Assembly: GCF_025499605.1 (NCBI RefSeq)
Contig: NZ_JAFMVC010000027.1
Coordinates: 1 to 61,138, forward strand
Origin: Carboxylicivirga litoralis
Lineage (GTDB): Bacteria > Bacteroidota > Bacteroidia > Bacteroidales > Marinilabiliaceae
Length of the DNA stretch: 61,138 nt
Reading direction: 5' to 3'
A program made the translations under genes and the position numbers. Under the pieces are notes generated by a model, which had not been told where the DNA came from, searched no databases, and was given only the letters and a program-made list of their open reading frames with translations. Shown one piece after another: positions 16,203 through 25,545 of the stretch; within the stretch, counting starts at the first letter, position 1, and every line of letters starts with the position of its first letter.

Positions 16203-18362
16203 TTACTTCGTTATCACACCTAGTTCTGCAAGTGAAACCCATGGCTCGTTAAATGCACCTTCTTTGCTTTCCAGCTTAATAAAACGCGCCTGATAGTTTT
16301 TATTGAAATGTATATCCTGCTTCACCGGATTATTTTTGATATTACTAAACTCACCACTTGTTTTTACCTCTTGCCAAATCTTACCGTCCTGACTTACGTA
16401 GAACACATATTTGAAGATGGTGCCACTCTTATTATGATCGGCACGCGGCGTATAACTAAACCCTTTAATATTTAGCTGTTCACCCAAATCAATTGCGATA
16501 TAATGCGGATGACTTGGTACATTATCACCCCAAGGGGTGTGCCACATCGTATTGGGATCGCCATCAATCGCGTTTATTGGTTTAAACTGTTCCGTTTGAG
16601 CACTCACGCCTACAATCGTCCATTTTTCCGAACAGATATCGAATTGCTGCGTCACCACACTACTCTGCGATCCGAAGTCGTTAATAAAAGCTCTGGCTTT
16701 AACCGTTCCGCCATCAGGCAAACTAAATGGTTGAGAATACCTTGCTGATGCAGCCTTTGGCTCTGTTCCGTCAAGCGTATAGGTGATGACCGGATGAGTA
16801 GTCTCCGCTTTAATACTTACCAATCCTTCGCGATTTCGCTTAATGACCGGTTCTGATAAAATCTCAGGTGAAGCAAACACACCTATGGCATTTATCAGTG
16901 CACCGTCGCGCGCCTGTTCGATGGTTACACGAACTTCATCAGTAGTTATATTCGGGAAACGGAGCAAACGCTTGTAGCCGATGGTTGTTCCTTTTGCCAC
17001 CTCAGTCCAGGCACCATCAACTTTGGCTTCCACTTTAAACTGTTCCACACGTTGTCCTTTGGCGATGTATTCCTGCAGCATCACCACATTTACTTTCTGA
17101 GGCTGCGATAACTTAAAAGTAGCCGCATTCGGCAGGTTATCTATTTGCCAGTAAGTATCGTAATCATTATCAATGGCCCGATTTGCCGATGACGCATCAG
17201 AGCACACTGCATTTAAAATCAGATTGTTTTCAAATGTTTCATCAAGGTATGCCTTAAACTCTTTTAGACGCGCTACATCATTTTCGTGAATCAAACCACG
17301 TGTATCAGGCGGAATATTTAATAGTAGAACCGCATTCATTCCCACAGAGTTAAAGTATATATCCACCATTTTTGTAAGCGACTTGACCTGATTATCCTCG
17401 TGTTCATGATAAAACCATCCGGGCCTGATGGATACATCCACTTCGGCAGGATACCAGAAAAGGTGATTAGCCTTTTCGATCATGGAGCGGCTTCCCAGGT
17501 CCTTCGAGGTAGCTTTCAACTCCAGCTGTTCATTTATGGTTGCCATTTCCGGACGACCACCTGGCGCATAGGCTGTGACGCTCCATTCTGTTTCACGTCC
17601 ATAGCCGGTTTCGGTACCTACCCAACGCACATCTTCACCCATGATGGCAATCACAGCATCGGGTTGTAGGTTTTTAATTGTGCCATAATACGAGGCCCAG
17701 TCATACTCTTGCTTTTTGCCATTAGGTCCTTCGCCGCAAGCCCCATCGAACCACACTTCATCCACCTTGCCGTACCATGATAACAACTCGGTGAGCTGCT
17801 GATTAAACATTTCGTTATACCTGGGTGAATCACCATAACATTCTGCATTACGATCCCAAGGAGAAAGATAAACACCAAACTTAAGGCCGAATTCCTTACA
17901 GGCTTCACTCAGTTCCTTTACCACATCTCCTTTACCATCTTTCCAGGGAGCAGATACAACCGAGTGTTGAGTGGTTTTTGTTGGCCACAAACAGAAGCCA
18001 TCGTGATGCTTGGCTGTAAGAATAACCATCTTCATACCTGCATCACTGAGAGTTTTAGCCCACTGGCGGGCATCCAGCTCCGATGGATTAAAAATTTCAG
18101 GTGATTCGTCACCATGCCCCCACTCCATATTAGTAAAGGTATTGACTGTAAAATGGATAAAAGCCGTCATTTCCAGCTTTTGCCAATCAAGTTGCTGTTG
18201 CGTAGGCACTACATGTGCTGCCATTTTAACCTTTTCATCCAGGCTGGTATGCTCTTCAAATTGAACCTGTTTTAAAAAAGTCTTATCCTGATTATTTACT
18301 GAACAGCCAATTATAAAATAGCCACACAGAATACATCCAATTATAGATTTAAATTTCATCAT
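16203..18362 (-). CDS. GH29 alpha-L-fucosidase with C-terminal discoidin domain
   Basis: Predicted lipoprotein fucosidase (signal peptide ending FIIGC) of 719 residues. The GH29 barrel covers about residues 50-370, with MTAFIHFTVNTFTNMEWG, LTAKHHDGFCLWP and the nucleophile D206 in VWFDGACGEG. Then come a first beta/discoidin-like segment (about 375-490), a chitobiase-C-like domain (about 500-560, YTLDGTEP), and an F5/8-type-C module (about 575-715, NAIDGDPNTMWHTPW). It releases alpha-linked fucose, a common cap on mucin and blood-group glycans. It lies upstream of GH27 in the same direction. Linkage preference is not predictable here. Confidence 0.92.
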   Translation of the reverse strand: MMKFKSIIGCILCGYFIIGCSVNNQDKTFLKQVQFEEHTSLDEKVKMAAHVVPTQQQLDWQKLEMTAFIHFTVNTFTNMEWGHGDESPEIFNPSELDARQWAKTLSDAGMKMVILTAKHHDGFCLWPTKTTQHSVVSAPWKDGKGDVVKELSEACKEFGLKFGVYLSPWDRNAECYGDSPRYNEMFNQQLTELLSWYGKVDEVWFDGACGEGPNGKKQEYDWASYYGTIKNLQPDAVIAIMGEDVRWVGTETGYGRETEWSVTAYAPGGRPEMATINEQLELKATSKDLGSRSMIEKANHLFWYPAEVDVSIRPGWFYHEHEDNQVKSLTKMVDIYFNSVGMNAVLLLNIPPDTRGLIHENDVARLKEFKAYLDETFENNLILNAVCSDASSANRAIDNDYDTYWQIDNLPNAATFKLSQPQKVNVVMLQEYIAKGQRVEQFKVEAKVDGAWTEVAKGTTIGYKRLLRFPNITTDEVRVTIEQARDGALINAIGVFASPEILSEPVIKRNREGLVSIKAETTHPVITYTLDGTEPKAASARYSQPFSLPDGGTVKARAFINDFGSQSSVVTQQFDICSEKWTIVGVSAQTEQFKPINAIDGDPNTMWHTPWGDNVPSHPHYIAIDLGEQLNIKGFSYTPRADHNKSGTIFKYVFYVSQDGKIWQEVKTSGEFSNIKNNPVKQDIHFNKNYQARFIKLESKEGAFNEPWVSLAELGVITK

Positions 18363-18478
18363 TATGGTTAACTGATATTAAAAGAGTAAATCTTACTTTT
18401 ATTTATCTAAGAAAAAACAATTTATTGGTATTTACATGTTATTGGCAACTCGTTTTCCTTGTTTTGCAATTATTCCAC

Positions 18479-18542
18479 TAATATTTACATAGCTACTATC
18501 ACGCACTTATACAAAAGGTCCTATTTAGTTGTGTAAATATTA
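18479..18542 (-). promoter_or_regulatory. Long inverted repeat upstream of GH29
   Basis: Perfect 11-bp arms TAATATTTACA (18479-18489) and TGTAAATATTA (18532-18542) are separated by 42 bases in the 236-base gap between the small membrane protein and GH29. I found no exact TAnnTTTG box nearby. It may be paired operator half-sites or an mRNA hairpin. Confidence 0.3.
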
Positions 18543-18598
18543 ACACTGCATAACATGGTTGAGTTATGTTTAAGAAAATCAATTTGAACATGATCTCC

Positions 18599-18889
18599 TT
18601 AAAAGTTAAAGTTGAAGCTTTTTGACGGCATGTTCATACCCACAAAAATTGTAGCAAGTCCATTAATAGCCATGCTAATACCAAGCACAATAATGCATAT
18701 CCCAACCCACTTTAAGACTTTATTCAGTGCTTCAAGGTTCTGTGGTTGAATCAGATTGTCAGAAAGAGGCTTACGGCTTATTAAAGACAAGGTGGATTCA
18801 AAATGATTCATTATGATTAAACCCAAACAGATTAATAATCCGGATTTTGCAATCGAAATAATAAATGCATTAAGTATAAAAAATTTCAT
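18599..18889 (-). CDS. Small hydrophobic membrane protein of unknown function
   Basis: A 96-residue protein not recognised as any family. It has an N-terminal hydrophobic segment (about residues 4-27, IISIAKSGLLICLGLIIM), a polar loop of about 30 residues (SRKPLSDNLIQPQNLEALNK) and a second hydrophobic segment (about 60-85, VGICIIVLGISMAINGLATI), so it is probably an inner-membrane hairpin. It starts at an ATG and lies between GH16 (about 200 bases upstream) and GH29 in the same direction. Coding potential rests on the coherent two-helix layout and on the lack of a competing gene. It is isolated from its neighbours by wide gaps and could have its own promoter. Confidence 0.55.
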   Translation of the reverse strand: MKFFILNAFIISIAKSGLLICLGLIIMNHFESTLSLISRKPLSDNLIQPQNLEALNKVLKWVGICIIVLGISMAINGLATIFVGMNMPSKSFNFNF

Positions 18890-19088
18890 ATTTTAATTTT
18901 GAAGGATTAGTTACTGTAATTCTTTAAAACTCATCACTCTTATACCTTTGAGGCTAATCAGTTTATCTCTCAGGTTTAGGTGATGATCATAAAATGAGCA
19001 TGGCTTTGGATTACTTGACCTGGATTGTTAATGTTAATCTAAACAGGGAACAATTACTTCGGATTCTTGAGTTATCTTTCAATGATAC
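18890..19088 (-). other. Intergenic region with possible protein fragment
   Basis: This 199-base gap follows the GH16 stop. One minus-strand frame, about 19020-18910, reads CSFYDHHLNLRDKLISLKG then IRVMSFKELQ and a stop, preceded by stops two and four codons before the fragment. It has no start and no family I recognise. It may be a gene remnant or chance. No TAnnTTTG promoter box was found for the small membrane protein. Confidence 0.2.
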
Positions 19089-19868
19089 CTATTGATACAC
19101 CCTTACCCAGTCCACCAACATCTCCTGAGGAACATCGTCCAGGTTAATTTCTCCAACCCAATTGCCGCCCAATGCCTGGTTAAGTATGATGTAAAATGGC
19201 TTATCGAATGGCCACTTTTCAGAATCATCACTTTTACCTCGAGGATATGTGAATGTTGCTTTATCATTTATAGAGAAGCACAATGAATCAGGATACCACT
19301 CACAGGCAAATACATTAAATTCATTTACATTATAGGGTGCCGTAACATAATAGTTTACATTATCCTTGCCTCCTTGGTTATCCAAAAATTCACTGTGAAT
19401 CGTTTGATAGACGTAAGCATCGTTATTTAAATGCTCCATGATATCAATCTCACCACTTTTGGGCCATCCGCCATACTCGCTATTTTCGGGCATCATCCAA
19501 ATGGCCGGCCAGGAGCCTTTGCCATGTTGCAGCTTAGCACACACCTCTATTTTACCATATAGAAAACTAAATTTCCCTTTGGTTTGGATACAACCCGTTT
19601 GGTAATTCATTGTCCCATCCGATAAGTTCTCGACAGTTCCCTTTACATGCAGGTAACCGTCAGCCACAAAAGCATTCTCAATGCGATCAGAACAATAGCA
19701 TGCCCAATCCGCCTTATTTTGCCCCGAAAAACTCCAGTTTTGAGCACTTGGTGGACCAGTTATGTCAAATTCATCGGACCAAATTAACTCCCAATCATGC
19801 TGCACCTCCTTTGGGGCATTGCAACTACAAAAAGCGATAAGGATGGAAAATAAAAAATATAGTTTCAT
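19089..19868 (-). CDS. GH16 endo-glycanase lipoprotein
   Basis: Endo-acting retaining enzyme of 259 residues with lipoprotein signal (SILIAFCSC). The GH16 catalytic signature ExDxxE is present as E140-D142-E145 in GEIDIMEH. Other family blocks are ELIWSDEFD, GSWPAIWMMPE and the closing VDWVRVYQ. The longest frame begins at 19907, but I chose the ATG at 19868: it places the signal peptide first, and the extra residues would run through a strong hairpin (19882-19913). It directly follows SusD, the usual place for the surface endo-enzyme. Gut Bacteroidetes GH16 enzymes in such loci cut mucin O-glycan poly-LacNAc chains; keratan or other beta-galactans are alternatives. Confidence 0.87.
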   Translation of the reverse strand: MKLYFLFSILIAFCSCNAPKEVQHDWELIWSDEFDITGPPSAQNWSFSGQNKADWACYCSDRIENAFVADGYLHVKGTVENLSDGTMNYQTGCIQTKGKFSFLYGKIEVCAKLQHGKGSWPAIWMMPENSEYGGWPKSGEIDIMEHLNNDAYVYQTIHSEFLDNQGGKDNVNYYVTAPYNVNEFNVFACEWYPDSLCFSINDKATFTYPRGKSDDSEKWPFDKPFYIILNQALGGNWVGEINLDDVPQEMLVDWVRVYQ

Positions 19869-19881
19869 AATTAAGCGGTAA

Positions 19882-19913
19882 AAGGCCTTGGGCAAACGAG
19901 TGCCCAAGACCTT
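19882..19913 (-). terminator. Strong stem-loop after SusD 1
   Basis: Twelve-base arms (19882-19893 and 19902-19913) pair with one mismatch around an 8-base loop; on the minus strand the stem is followed by TTTTA. It lies between the SusD stop and the GH16 start. A partial terminator or mRNA-stabilising hairpin after susCD would make transporter mRNA more abundant than enzyme mRNA. Confidence 0.55.
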
Positions 19914-19941
19914 ATTTTAAATTCAACTATGTTATATCGTA

Positions 19942-21915
19942 TTAATCAATCGGTTCACCATTTGCTTCAATAGGCCAGTTCGGATTCTGATAAATCACCG
20001 AATTAGTTGGTTCACCACCGCTTGTCATTAAGAAGTGATCGTACGCAATCGGCGATAAATAGTGCGCCGGGTGCCAGTTATATCCATTATAAACCAGGTT
20101 ATTATCTTTTACAATCTGGTAAGGACGCAAATAATTGCTATTAGCCGGACTTGATACGTTAGAGGTCTTACCTTCTGTTCCTTCAGGTATTAATAATGAT
20201 TCACCTGAATCGTCATCCAGATACCAATCTTGCATATCGCCACCCCACAGGTTAAAACCTTCAATCTGATAGTTACTTACCTGATCCAAAGCGCGCCAGC
20301 GCTTTAAGTCCATGTAACGCATACCTTCAGCTACGAGCTCACAACGGCGCTCTCTGCGAATATTATAAAGTGTTGCATCAACCAGGTTACCGCCAGAATA
20401 CGCACCCCAGTCACCCTGAGCTTCTTGTGTCATATCAGTTGCTGCAATGGTCTTATTGAAATCTGTATCAAGGCCAGCTCGTGTTCTTAAGGCCACCCAA
20501 CAGTTAGTCGCTGTTGCATCTAAAGAACCGTTCAACACATAAGCAGCCTCAATGTAATTCAGGTAAGCCTCTGCCGCCCTGAATACGATTGAACCGGTAT
20601 AACTACCTGAACCATCGGCTTGTGAATCATCACGATTAACACCTTTTTTGATTGCATAACCCGTTACATACTTCACCTCAGGAATTCCTAAAATATCAGG
20701 ATAAGGTTCTACATTGGCATCGGTAATCTGCTCACCTGGCGCTTTCATAAATAGTTTCAATCGATCATCGCGCAACTCTTTCACATCGCTGATAGTAGCA
20801 TCACCTACATAACCCGAACCCGCTGCATAAATTGGCAAGCCATTCTCCATTAGGAAACTCTCTACAAAACCTCTTGTATAACCTGTATTACCACCATTCT
20901 TTTGCAAGTAGTGCTGGTTCTGGTGATAGACATTTTCCTGTACATTGTAAGAACGCCAGAACAATACCTCATCGAAATCAGACATATCATTAGCAGCAAA
21001 CATGTTGTAGTATGGATTATCAAAGATGGCAGTTCCTTCAGAATCACCATTATTAGCTACTAAACTAACCGCATCAATCACTTCTTTTGAAGCTTTCATT
21101 GCTTCACCTAAAAAGTAGTTGATTTCAGCATCAATATCAATTGAGAACCCACTCAGGTAGTCAGCATTAGCTCCCGGCCAACCTGGACCTCCCGGAACAC
21201 GCGCTGTTCCCTTGTGGTATTTCAACCAGCTTCCTTCATGCAAAGCAACACGTGACTTAAACAGTTGCGCACTTAATTTTGTCAGGCGATTTCTGCCTCC
21301 ATCCGGCACATTGTTCATTAACATTATGGCCGAATCTAAATCAGAGATAATGAAACGCGCCACTTCGTTGCGAGGTCTTCTCTTTGATGCTTCAGTTAAT
21401 ACTTCCTGCTGATCGGGTAAAGTATTTCGGATAATCGGGAAATCACCTAACGCCTGAACACGATTAAAGTATTCATAGGCGCGAATAAAGTACATCTCAC
21501 CAATGTAATGCTCAATATTTGCCGGATTACCAGAGATGCTTCCTGCTTTCCATTTTGGCAATACATCCTCAAGGAAATAGTTACACTCGCGGATTCCTGA
21601 AAAAGTCCATGAACCACCATTTTGGCCAACACGCCATTCGCCTGGTGAAAATCTTGTACTATAACCTGATGTTGCCTGGTTATCAGTATGATTATCATAA
21701 CTAAAAGTTCCATTTCCCCAACCTGAATGAGTTGGGAAATTGTAATGTGCAATTGCGTATGCCGCCAATTGATCTTCGGCATTCAAATACACCTCTGGTG
21801 TTACCTGATCCAAAGGCTCTCTATCAAGGAAATCATTACAGCTACTAAATGCACCCAAGGCCAATACCCCAAGTAAGTAGGCGAATAATTTTATATTATT
21901 TTTTTTCATTTTCAT
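19942..21915 (-). CDS. SusD-family surface glycan-binding lipoprotein 1
   Basis: A 657-residue outer-membrane lipoprotein that caps its partner SusC and presents oligosaccharides to it. The lipobox region is ALGAFSSCNDFLDREPLDQ (Cys at about 26), the standard SusD N-terminus. TPR-like helices follow (EMYFIRAYEYFNRVQALGD) and the C-terminal RagB/SusD motif is RRERRCELVAEGMRYMDLKR. At 657 residues it is on the long side for the family. It lies 69 bases after SusC 1, as expected for a co-transcribed pair. Ligand specificity cannot be read from sequence; the surrounding enzymes suggest mucin-type oligosaccharides. Confidence 0.93.
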   Translation of the reverse strand: MKMKKNNIKLFAYLLGVLALGAFSSCNDFLDREPLDQVTPEVYLNAEDQLAAYAIAHYNFPTHSGWGNGTFSYDNHTDNQATSGYSTRFSPGEWRVGQNGGSWTFSGIRECNYFLEDVLPKWKAGSISGNPANIEHYIGEMYFIRAYEYFNRVQALGDFPIIRNTLPDQQEVLTEASKRRPRNEVARFIISDLDSAIMLMNNVPDGGRNRLTKLSAQLFKSRVALHEGSWLKYHKGTARVPGGPGWPGANADYLSGFSIDIDAEINYFLGEAMKASKEVIDAVSLVANNGDSEGTAIFDNPYYNMFAANDMSDFDEVLFWRSYNVQENVYHQNQHYLQKNGGNTGYTRGFVESFLMENGLPIYAAGSGYVGDATISDVKELRDDRLKLFMKAPGEQITDANVEPYPDILGIPEVKYVTGYAIKKGVNRDDSQADGSGSYTGSIVFRAAEAYLNYIEAAYVLNGSLDATATNCWVALRTRAGLDTDFNKTIAATDMTQEAQGDWGAYSGGNLVDATLYNIRRERRCELVAEGMRYMDLKRWRALDQVSNYQIEGFNLWGGDMQDWYLDDDSGESLLIPEGTEGKTSNVSSPANSNYLRPYQIVKDNNLVYNGYNWHPAHYLSPIAYDHFLMTSGGEPTNSVIYQNPNWPIEANGEPID

Positions 21916-21984
21916 AAATCTATTTTGTTATTCTTTTCATTAGTCATACTAGTTTATCTCTGAGTAAACAACTATTAGTATTTC

Positions 21985-24900
21985 TTAGAAAGTTATGCTA
22001 CAACCTGCTGAAATAGTTTTTGATAGCGGATAAATCTTACCATCGCTCCATCCACCATCAATGGTTTCAGGGTCAAATATTTTGGTCATCTCTGTAAATG
22101 TCAGCAAGTTCTCGCCTGATACATAGAAACGTAGCTTCTGAACACCATACTTCTTGGTAAACGTTTGAGGAATAGTATAACCTACCTGAATATTCTTCAA
22201 TCGAATATAGGCCGCATTCTGAAGGTATCGGGTCTGTGTTTTAGTATTCTTATTAGACTCCCATGACATAATTGGACGAGGATAATATCCATCCACATTA
22301 GCCCCTAACTCATGACCTTCAGGACGGAAATAATCCATGTGCTCTTTGAAGCCGGCAGCCTGCCACATGTTTCCGTTAGCTCCCCAGAAATAAGGGCCAC
22401 CCAAAGCATAGTCGCGCTTGCCAACACCTTGCCAAAGCATTCTGAAGTCAATACCTTTCCAGGCTGCATCCAAATCAATACTGAATTTATAACGTGGTGT
22501 GTTGTTTCCAATGATTGAGTAGTCACCAGTATCGCCGAGTACGCCACTTCCTGAATTGATTTCACCATCATTATTGAGGTCTTCATACATGATGTCACCA
22601 GCTGCCCAGTTGCTCCCCATCACACTCTGGTCGTGATTAGCCAACCAGTTGTTCATCTCATCATCACTTTTGGCAATACCATGGGTTGTATAACCCCAAA
22701 TTTCTCCGCCCATACGACCAGCATACCACATATCTACACGACCGTTTTCATTTGGATAACGGGTTACTTCCTGTTGGTCATCGGCTAAAATACCTCTTAC
22801 ACCATAAGATACCTGGCCAATTTTATCGCGCCAGCTAAGCTCCAATTCAAATCCATAGGACTTCATATCCGCATTGTTGATTTTTGGAACAGAAGTACCT
22901 AAGGTTGCTGGCAGCTCAGGTGCAGGTCCAACCATATCTTCTGTAAAGCGCTGGAAGTAGTCAAACACCAATGTTAAGCGATTATCAAACATCCCTGCGT
23001 CTAAACCAATGTTCCATGAGCGAACCGTTTCCCAGGTTAACAATGAGCTCACCAATCCAGGGCTAGAGGCTGTGTTGGGACGCATGCCATTTATCATCCA
23101 TGAGCCATTAGCAGTTCCTACAGGCATGGTTGTATAGAACGGGTACCATTGCTTTGTGTTTTGGTTACCCAGTTCACCCCATGAAGCACGTAACTTTAAA
23201 GTATTAATTTTGTCCTCCAATGGTTGCCAGAAGTTTTCTCTTGCGATATTCCATCCCACTGATAAAGAAGGGAATAAATTCCAACGTTCTTCTCTTAAGA
23301 ATCGGCTTGTTCCATCATATCGGGCATTCAACTCAACCAGGTACTTTTCTTGGTAGTTATAGTTAATACGACCAAAGAAACCAGCTGTAGCCCAGTGTCC
23401 ATAACCTCCTGAGGTAATTTTATCTTCACCTGAAGCGGTATTGATTGTTGGCAAATCAGGACTGATTAAATCATTGCGATAACCACCTAAGTTACGTGTT
23501 TTATTTTCTTCCGATTGAAAACCAGCTAAAGCCGTCAGATTATGCCCTCCTTCAAATTCCTTAGTGAATTGAGTGTACAGGTTCGGACTCATATAAGTCG
23601 TTTTTGAGGCATATTCAGATGCTTGCGTGCTACCAGGCGACAACCAACCAACACCAACTGCATATGGATTTCCTGCTACATCGTGCGCATAAGCAGGCAG
23701 ATAATTACTGCTGCTGAAGTAAGTATCAGTACGGTAGTTTAACTCACCAATCAGCTTCCATCCTTTGATTGGTTCAATATCTAACCTAAATTGCTGGTAG
23801 TTTTGATCTTTCTCCGAAATATTGCGACCTCCTTCTCTTAACTGAAGAATTTCTCCTCCATCAGCATAAAATCCGTTTGGATCATATACAGGGTTAGTTG
23901 GCCAGCGACGCGCAATGTTATGATAGAACAAACCAAACTGGTGAGTAGCCTTTTCATAAGTTTCGCGGATGAACTTAGTGTTGTAGCGGATGCTAGCGAA
24001 ATCGGCTAACTGAGCAGTTACATTAGCAGTTACTGTAAACCTGTCGAATGAATCGTTAGCATGACGCAATAAACCATTCTGATTCAAATAGTTCGTTGAT
24101 AAGTAATACTGTATTTTCTCCGAACCACCATTCAGACTTAAAGCATGCTCCTGCGAAGGTGTCCAGCTTTTATAATGCTCTTCAAACCAATCGGTATTGG
24201 CATGCGAGCCTGTATACTGCTGCCACCTGTCTCCATTGGTATTAGCTACTGTTCCATAGTCTATTTCTCCTTTTTGGTAGGCTAGAATACGTTCCAATAC
24301 TTCATCGCTAAAGGCAGGATTCTGTCCAGCATTGGCACGTGCATCGTTCCAGTATTTGGCAAAAGTATATGAATCCAACATATTAGGCTTCAACAAAGGA
24401 TCGCTCCAACGGAAGTTGTTATTATAGTTAATTTGCATGCGCCCTTCCTTACCTCTTTTGGTTGTAATTAAAATTACCCCAAAAGGTGCACGAGAACCAT
24501 AGATAGCAGAAGATGCGGCATCTTTCAAAACAGAGATACTTTCAATATCCTGTGGGTTAAGCGAATTCATATCACCCTCCATGCCATCAATTAAGATCAG
24601 TGGACCAGAGTTAGAACCATCACCGATTGTACCTGCTCCACGGATATTGATTTTAAGCGGATTGTTTAATTCACCACCACCTGAAGAGGTCACATTTAAA
24701 CCAGGTACGATTCCTTGTAAAGCTTGTGATACATTCTGCACAGGGCGTTCCTCAATTTTATCGGAGGTAACAGCTGATACAGAGCCCGTAACATTTACCT
24801 TTTTTTGCGTACCATAAGCAACCACAACTACTTCATCCAATCCGGTCGCTTCCTCCACCATGGTAATATTAAAGTTGGTTCTGCCAGCCACATTTACAAC

Positions 24901-25470
24901 CTGAGACTCAAACCCAACAAATGAGAAAGTCAAACTGGCATTCTCTGAACTCACACTTATTGAAAAGGATCCATCAATACCGGTGATAACACCAGATGTT
25001 GGATTTTCCTGTTCGTACACGTTAACGCCCGGTAAAGGTTCACCCATATGATCAGTCACTTTACCTTCCACTACATGCTGTTGAACCTGAGCAACCACAT
25101 CGCTCTGTGTTTTATCAACAATCACATAATAGTTCTCAATTACTTTGTAAGTAAGATTTTTATCAAGTACCTGCTTAAGCACCTCTTCAACATCGCTATC
25201 CTTAACATTAACTGAAACAATTTGCCGCGGATTAAGCTGAGAATTGCTGTAGGCGAATCTACAGTCTGCAGAATTTTCAATCTGCTCAAAAAGTTCCTGT
25301 ATTGAAATAGTACTTTCTTGAATGGTCACGCGCTTGTTTTGTGCATAGCCAGCTGCAGAAATGACCATCGAGCCACAAAACAAGAATACACTCAGTAGCT
25401 TCATTATACGATAGATTTTTTTCCTCCGATAATTGTGCAAACAATCCGGATGATTTGTTTTTCTTTTCAT
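21985..25470 (-). CDS. SusC-family TonB-dependent transporter with STN signalling domain
   Basis: A 1161-residue outer-membrane transporter. Order: extended N-terminus with signal peptide (about 23-44, ending AGYAQ); STN secretin/TonB short N-terminal domain (about 50-110); carboxypeptidase-D-like domain (about 130-205, PLPGVNVYEQ); TonB-box region and plug (about 210-335, LDEVVVVAYGTQKK, ILIDGMEGD, VLKDAASSAIYGSRAPFG); and a 22-strand barrel ending in AGCSITF. The STN domain is the part that talks to a FecR-type anti-sigma factor, and FecR plus ECF sigma lie directly upstream. Transport and ligand sensing are therefore probably coupled. It imports oligosaccharides together with SusD 1. Confidence 0.94.
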   Translation of the reverse strand: MKRKTNHPDCLHNYRRKKIYRIMKLLSVFLFCGSMVISAAGYAQNKRVTIQESTISIQELFEQIENSADCRFAYSNSQLNPRQIVSVNVKDSDVEEVLKQVLDKNLTYKVIENYYVIVDKTQSDVVAQVQQHVVEGKVTDHMGEPLPGVNVYEQENPTSGVITGIDGSFSISVSSENASLTFSFVGFESQVVNVAGRTNFNITMVEEATGLDEVVVVAYGTQKKVNVTGSVSAVTSDKIEERPVQNVSQALQGIVPGLNVTSSGGGELNNPLKINIRGAGTIGDGSNSGPLILIDGMEGDMNSLNPQDIESISVLKDAASSAIYGSRAPFGVILITTKRGKEGRMQINYNNNFRWSDPLLKPNMLDSYTFAKYWNDARANAGQNPAFSDEVLERILAYQKGEIDYGTVANTNGDRWQQYTGSHANTDWFEEHYKSWTPSQEHALSLNGGSEKIQYYLSTNYLNQNGLLRHANDSFDRFTVTANVTAQLADFASIRYNTKFIRETYEKATHQFGLFYHNIARRWPTNPVYDPNGFYADGGEILQLREGGRNISEKDQNYQQFRLDIEPIKGWKLIGELNYRTDTYFSSSNYLPAYAHDVAGNPYAVGVGWLSPGSTQASEYASKTTYMSPNLYTQFTKEFEGGHNLTALAGFQSEENKTRNLGGYRNDLISPDLPTINTASGEDKITSGGYGHWATAGFFGRINYNYQEKYLVELNARYDGTSRFLREERWNLFPSLSVGWNIARENFWQPLEDKINTLKLRASWGELGNQNTKQWYPFYTTMPVGTANGSWMINGMRPNTASSPGLVSSLLTWETVRSWNIGLDAGMFDNRLTLVFDYFQRFTEDMVGPAPELPATLGTSVPKINNADMKSYGFELELSWRDKIGQVSYGVRGILADDQQEVTRYPNENGRVDMWYAGRMGGEIWGYTTHGIAKSDDEMNNWLANHDQSVMGSNWAAGDIMYEDLNNDGEINSGSGVLGDTGDYSIIGNNTPRYKFSIDLDAAWKGIDFRMLWQGVGKRDYALGGPYFWGANGNMWQAAGFKEHMDYFRPEGHELGANVDGYYPRPIMSWESNKNTKTQTRYLQNAAYIRLKNIQVGYTIPQTFTKKYGVQKLRFYVSGENLLTFTEMTKIFDPETIDGGWSDGKIYPLSKTISAGCSITF

Positions 25471-25514
25471 AAATTTGTGTTTTGCTGAATTAATTAGAAA
25501 TTAGTTCATTGATT

Positions 25515-25544
25515 AAGCAGACAATAGGCCAATATTGTCTGCTT
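25515..25544 (-). other. Perfect hairpin between FecR and SusC 1
   Basis: Eleven-base perfect arms AAGCAGACAAT (25515-25525) and ATTGTCTGCTT (25534-25544) with an 8-base loop start right after the FecR stop codon. The T-run lies on the plus-strand side only, so for the minus-strand transcript it is not a classical terminator. It may set differential mRNA levels between the regulators and the transporter. Confidence 0.5.
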
Positions 25545-25545
25545 T

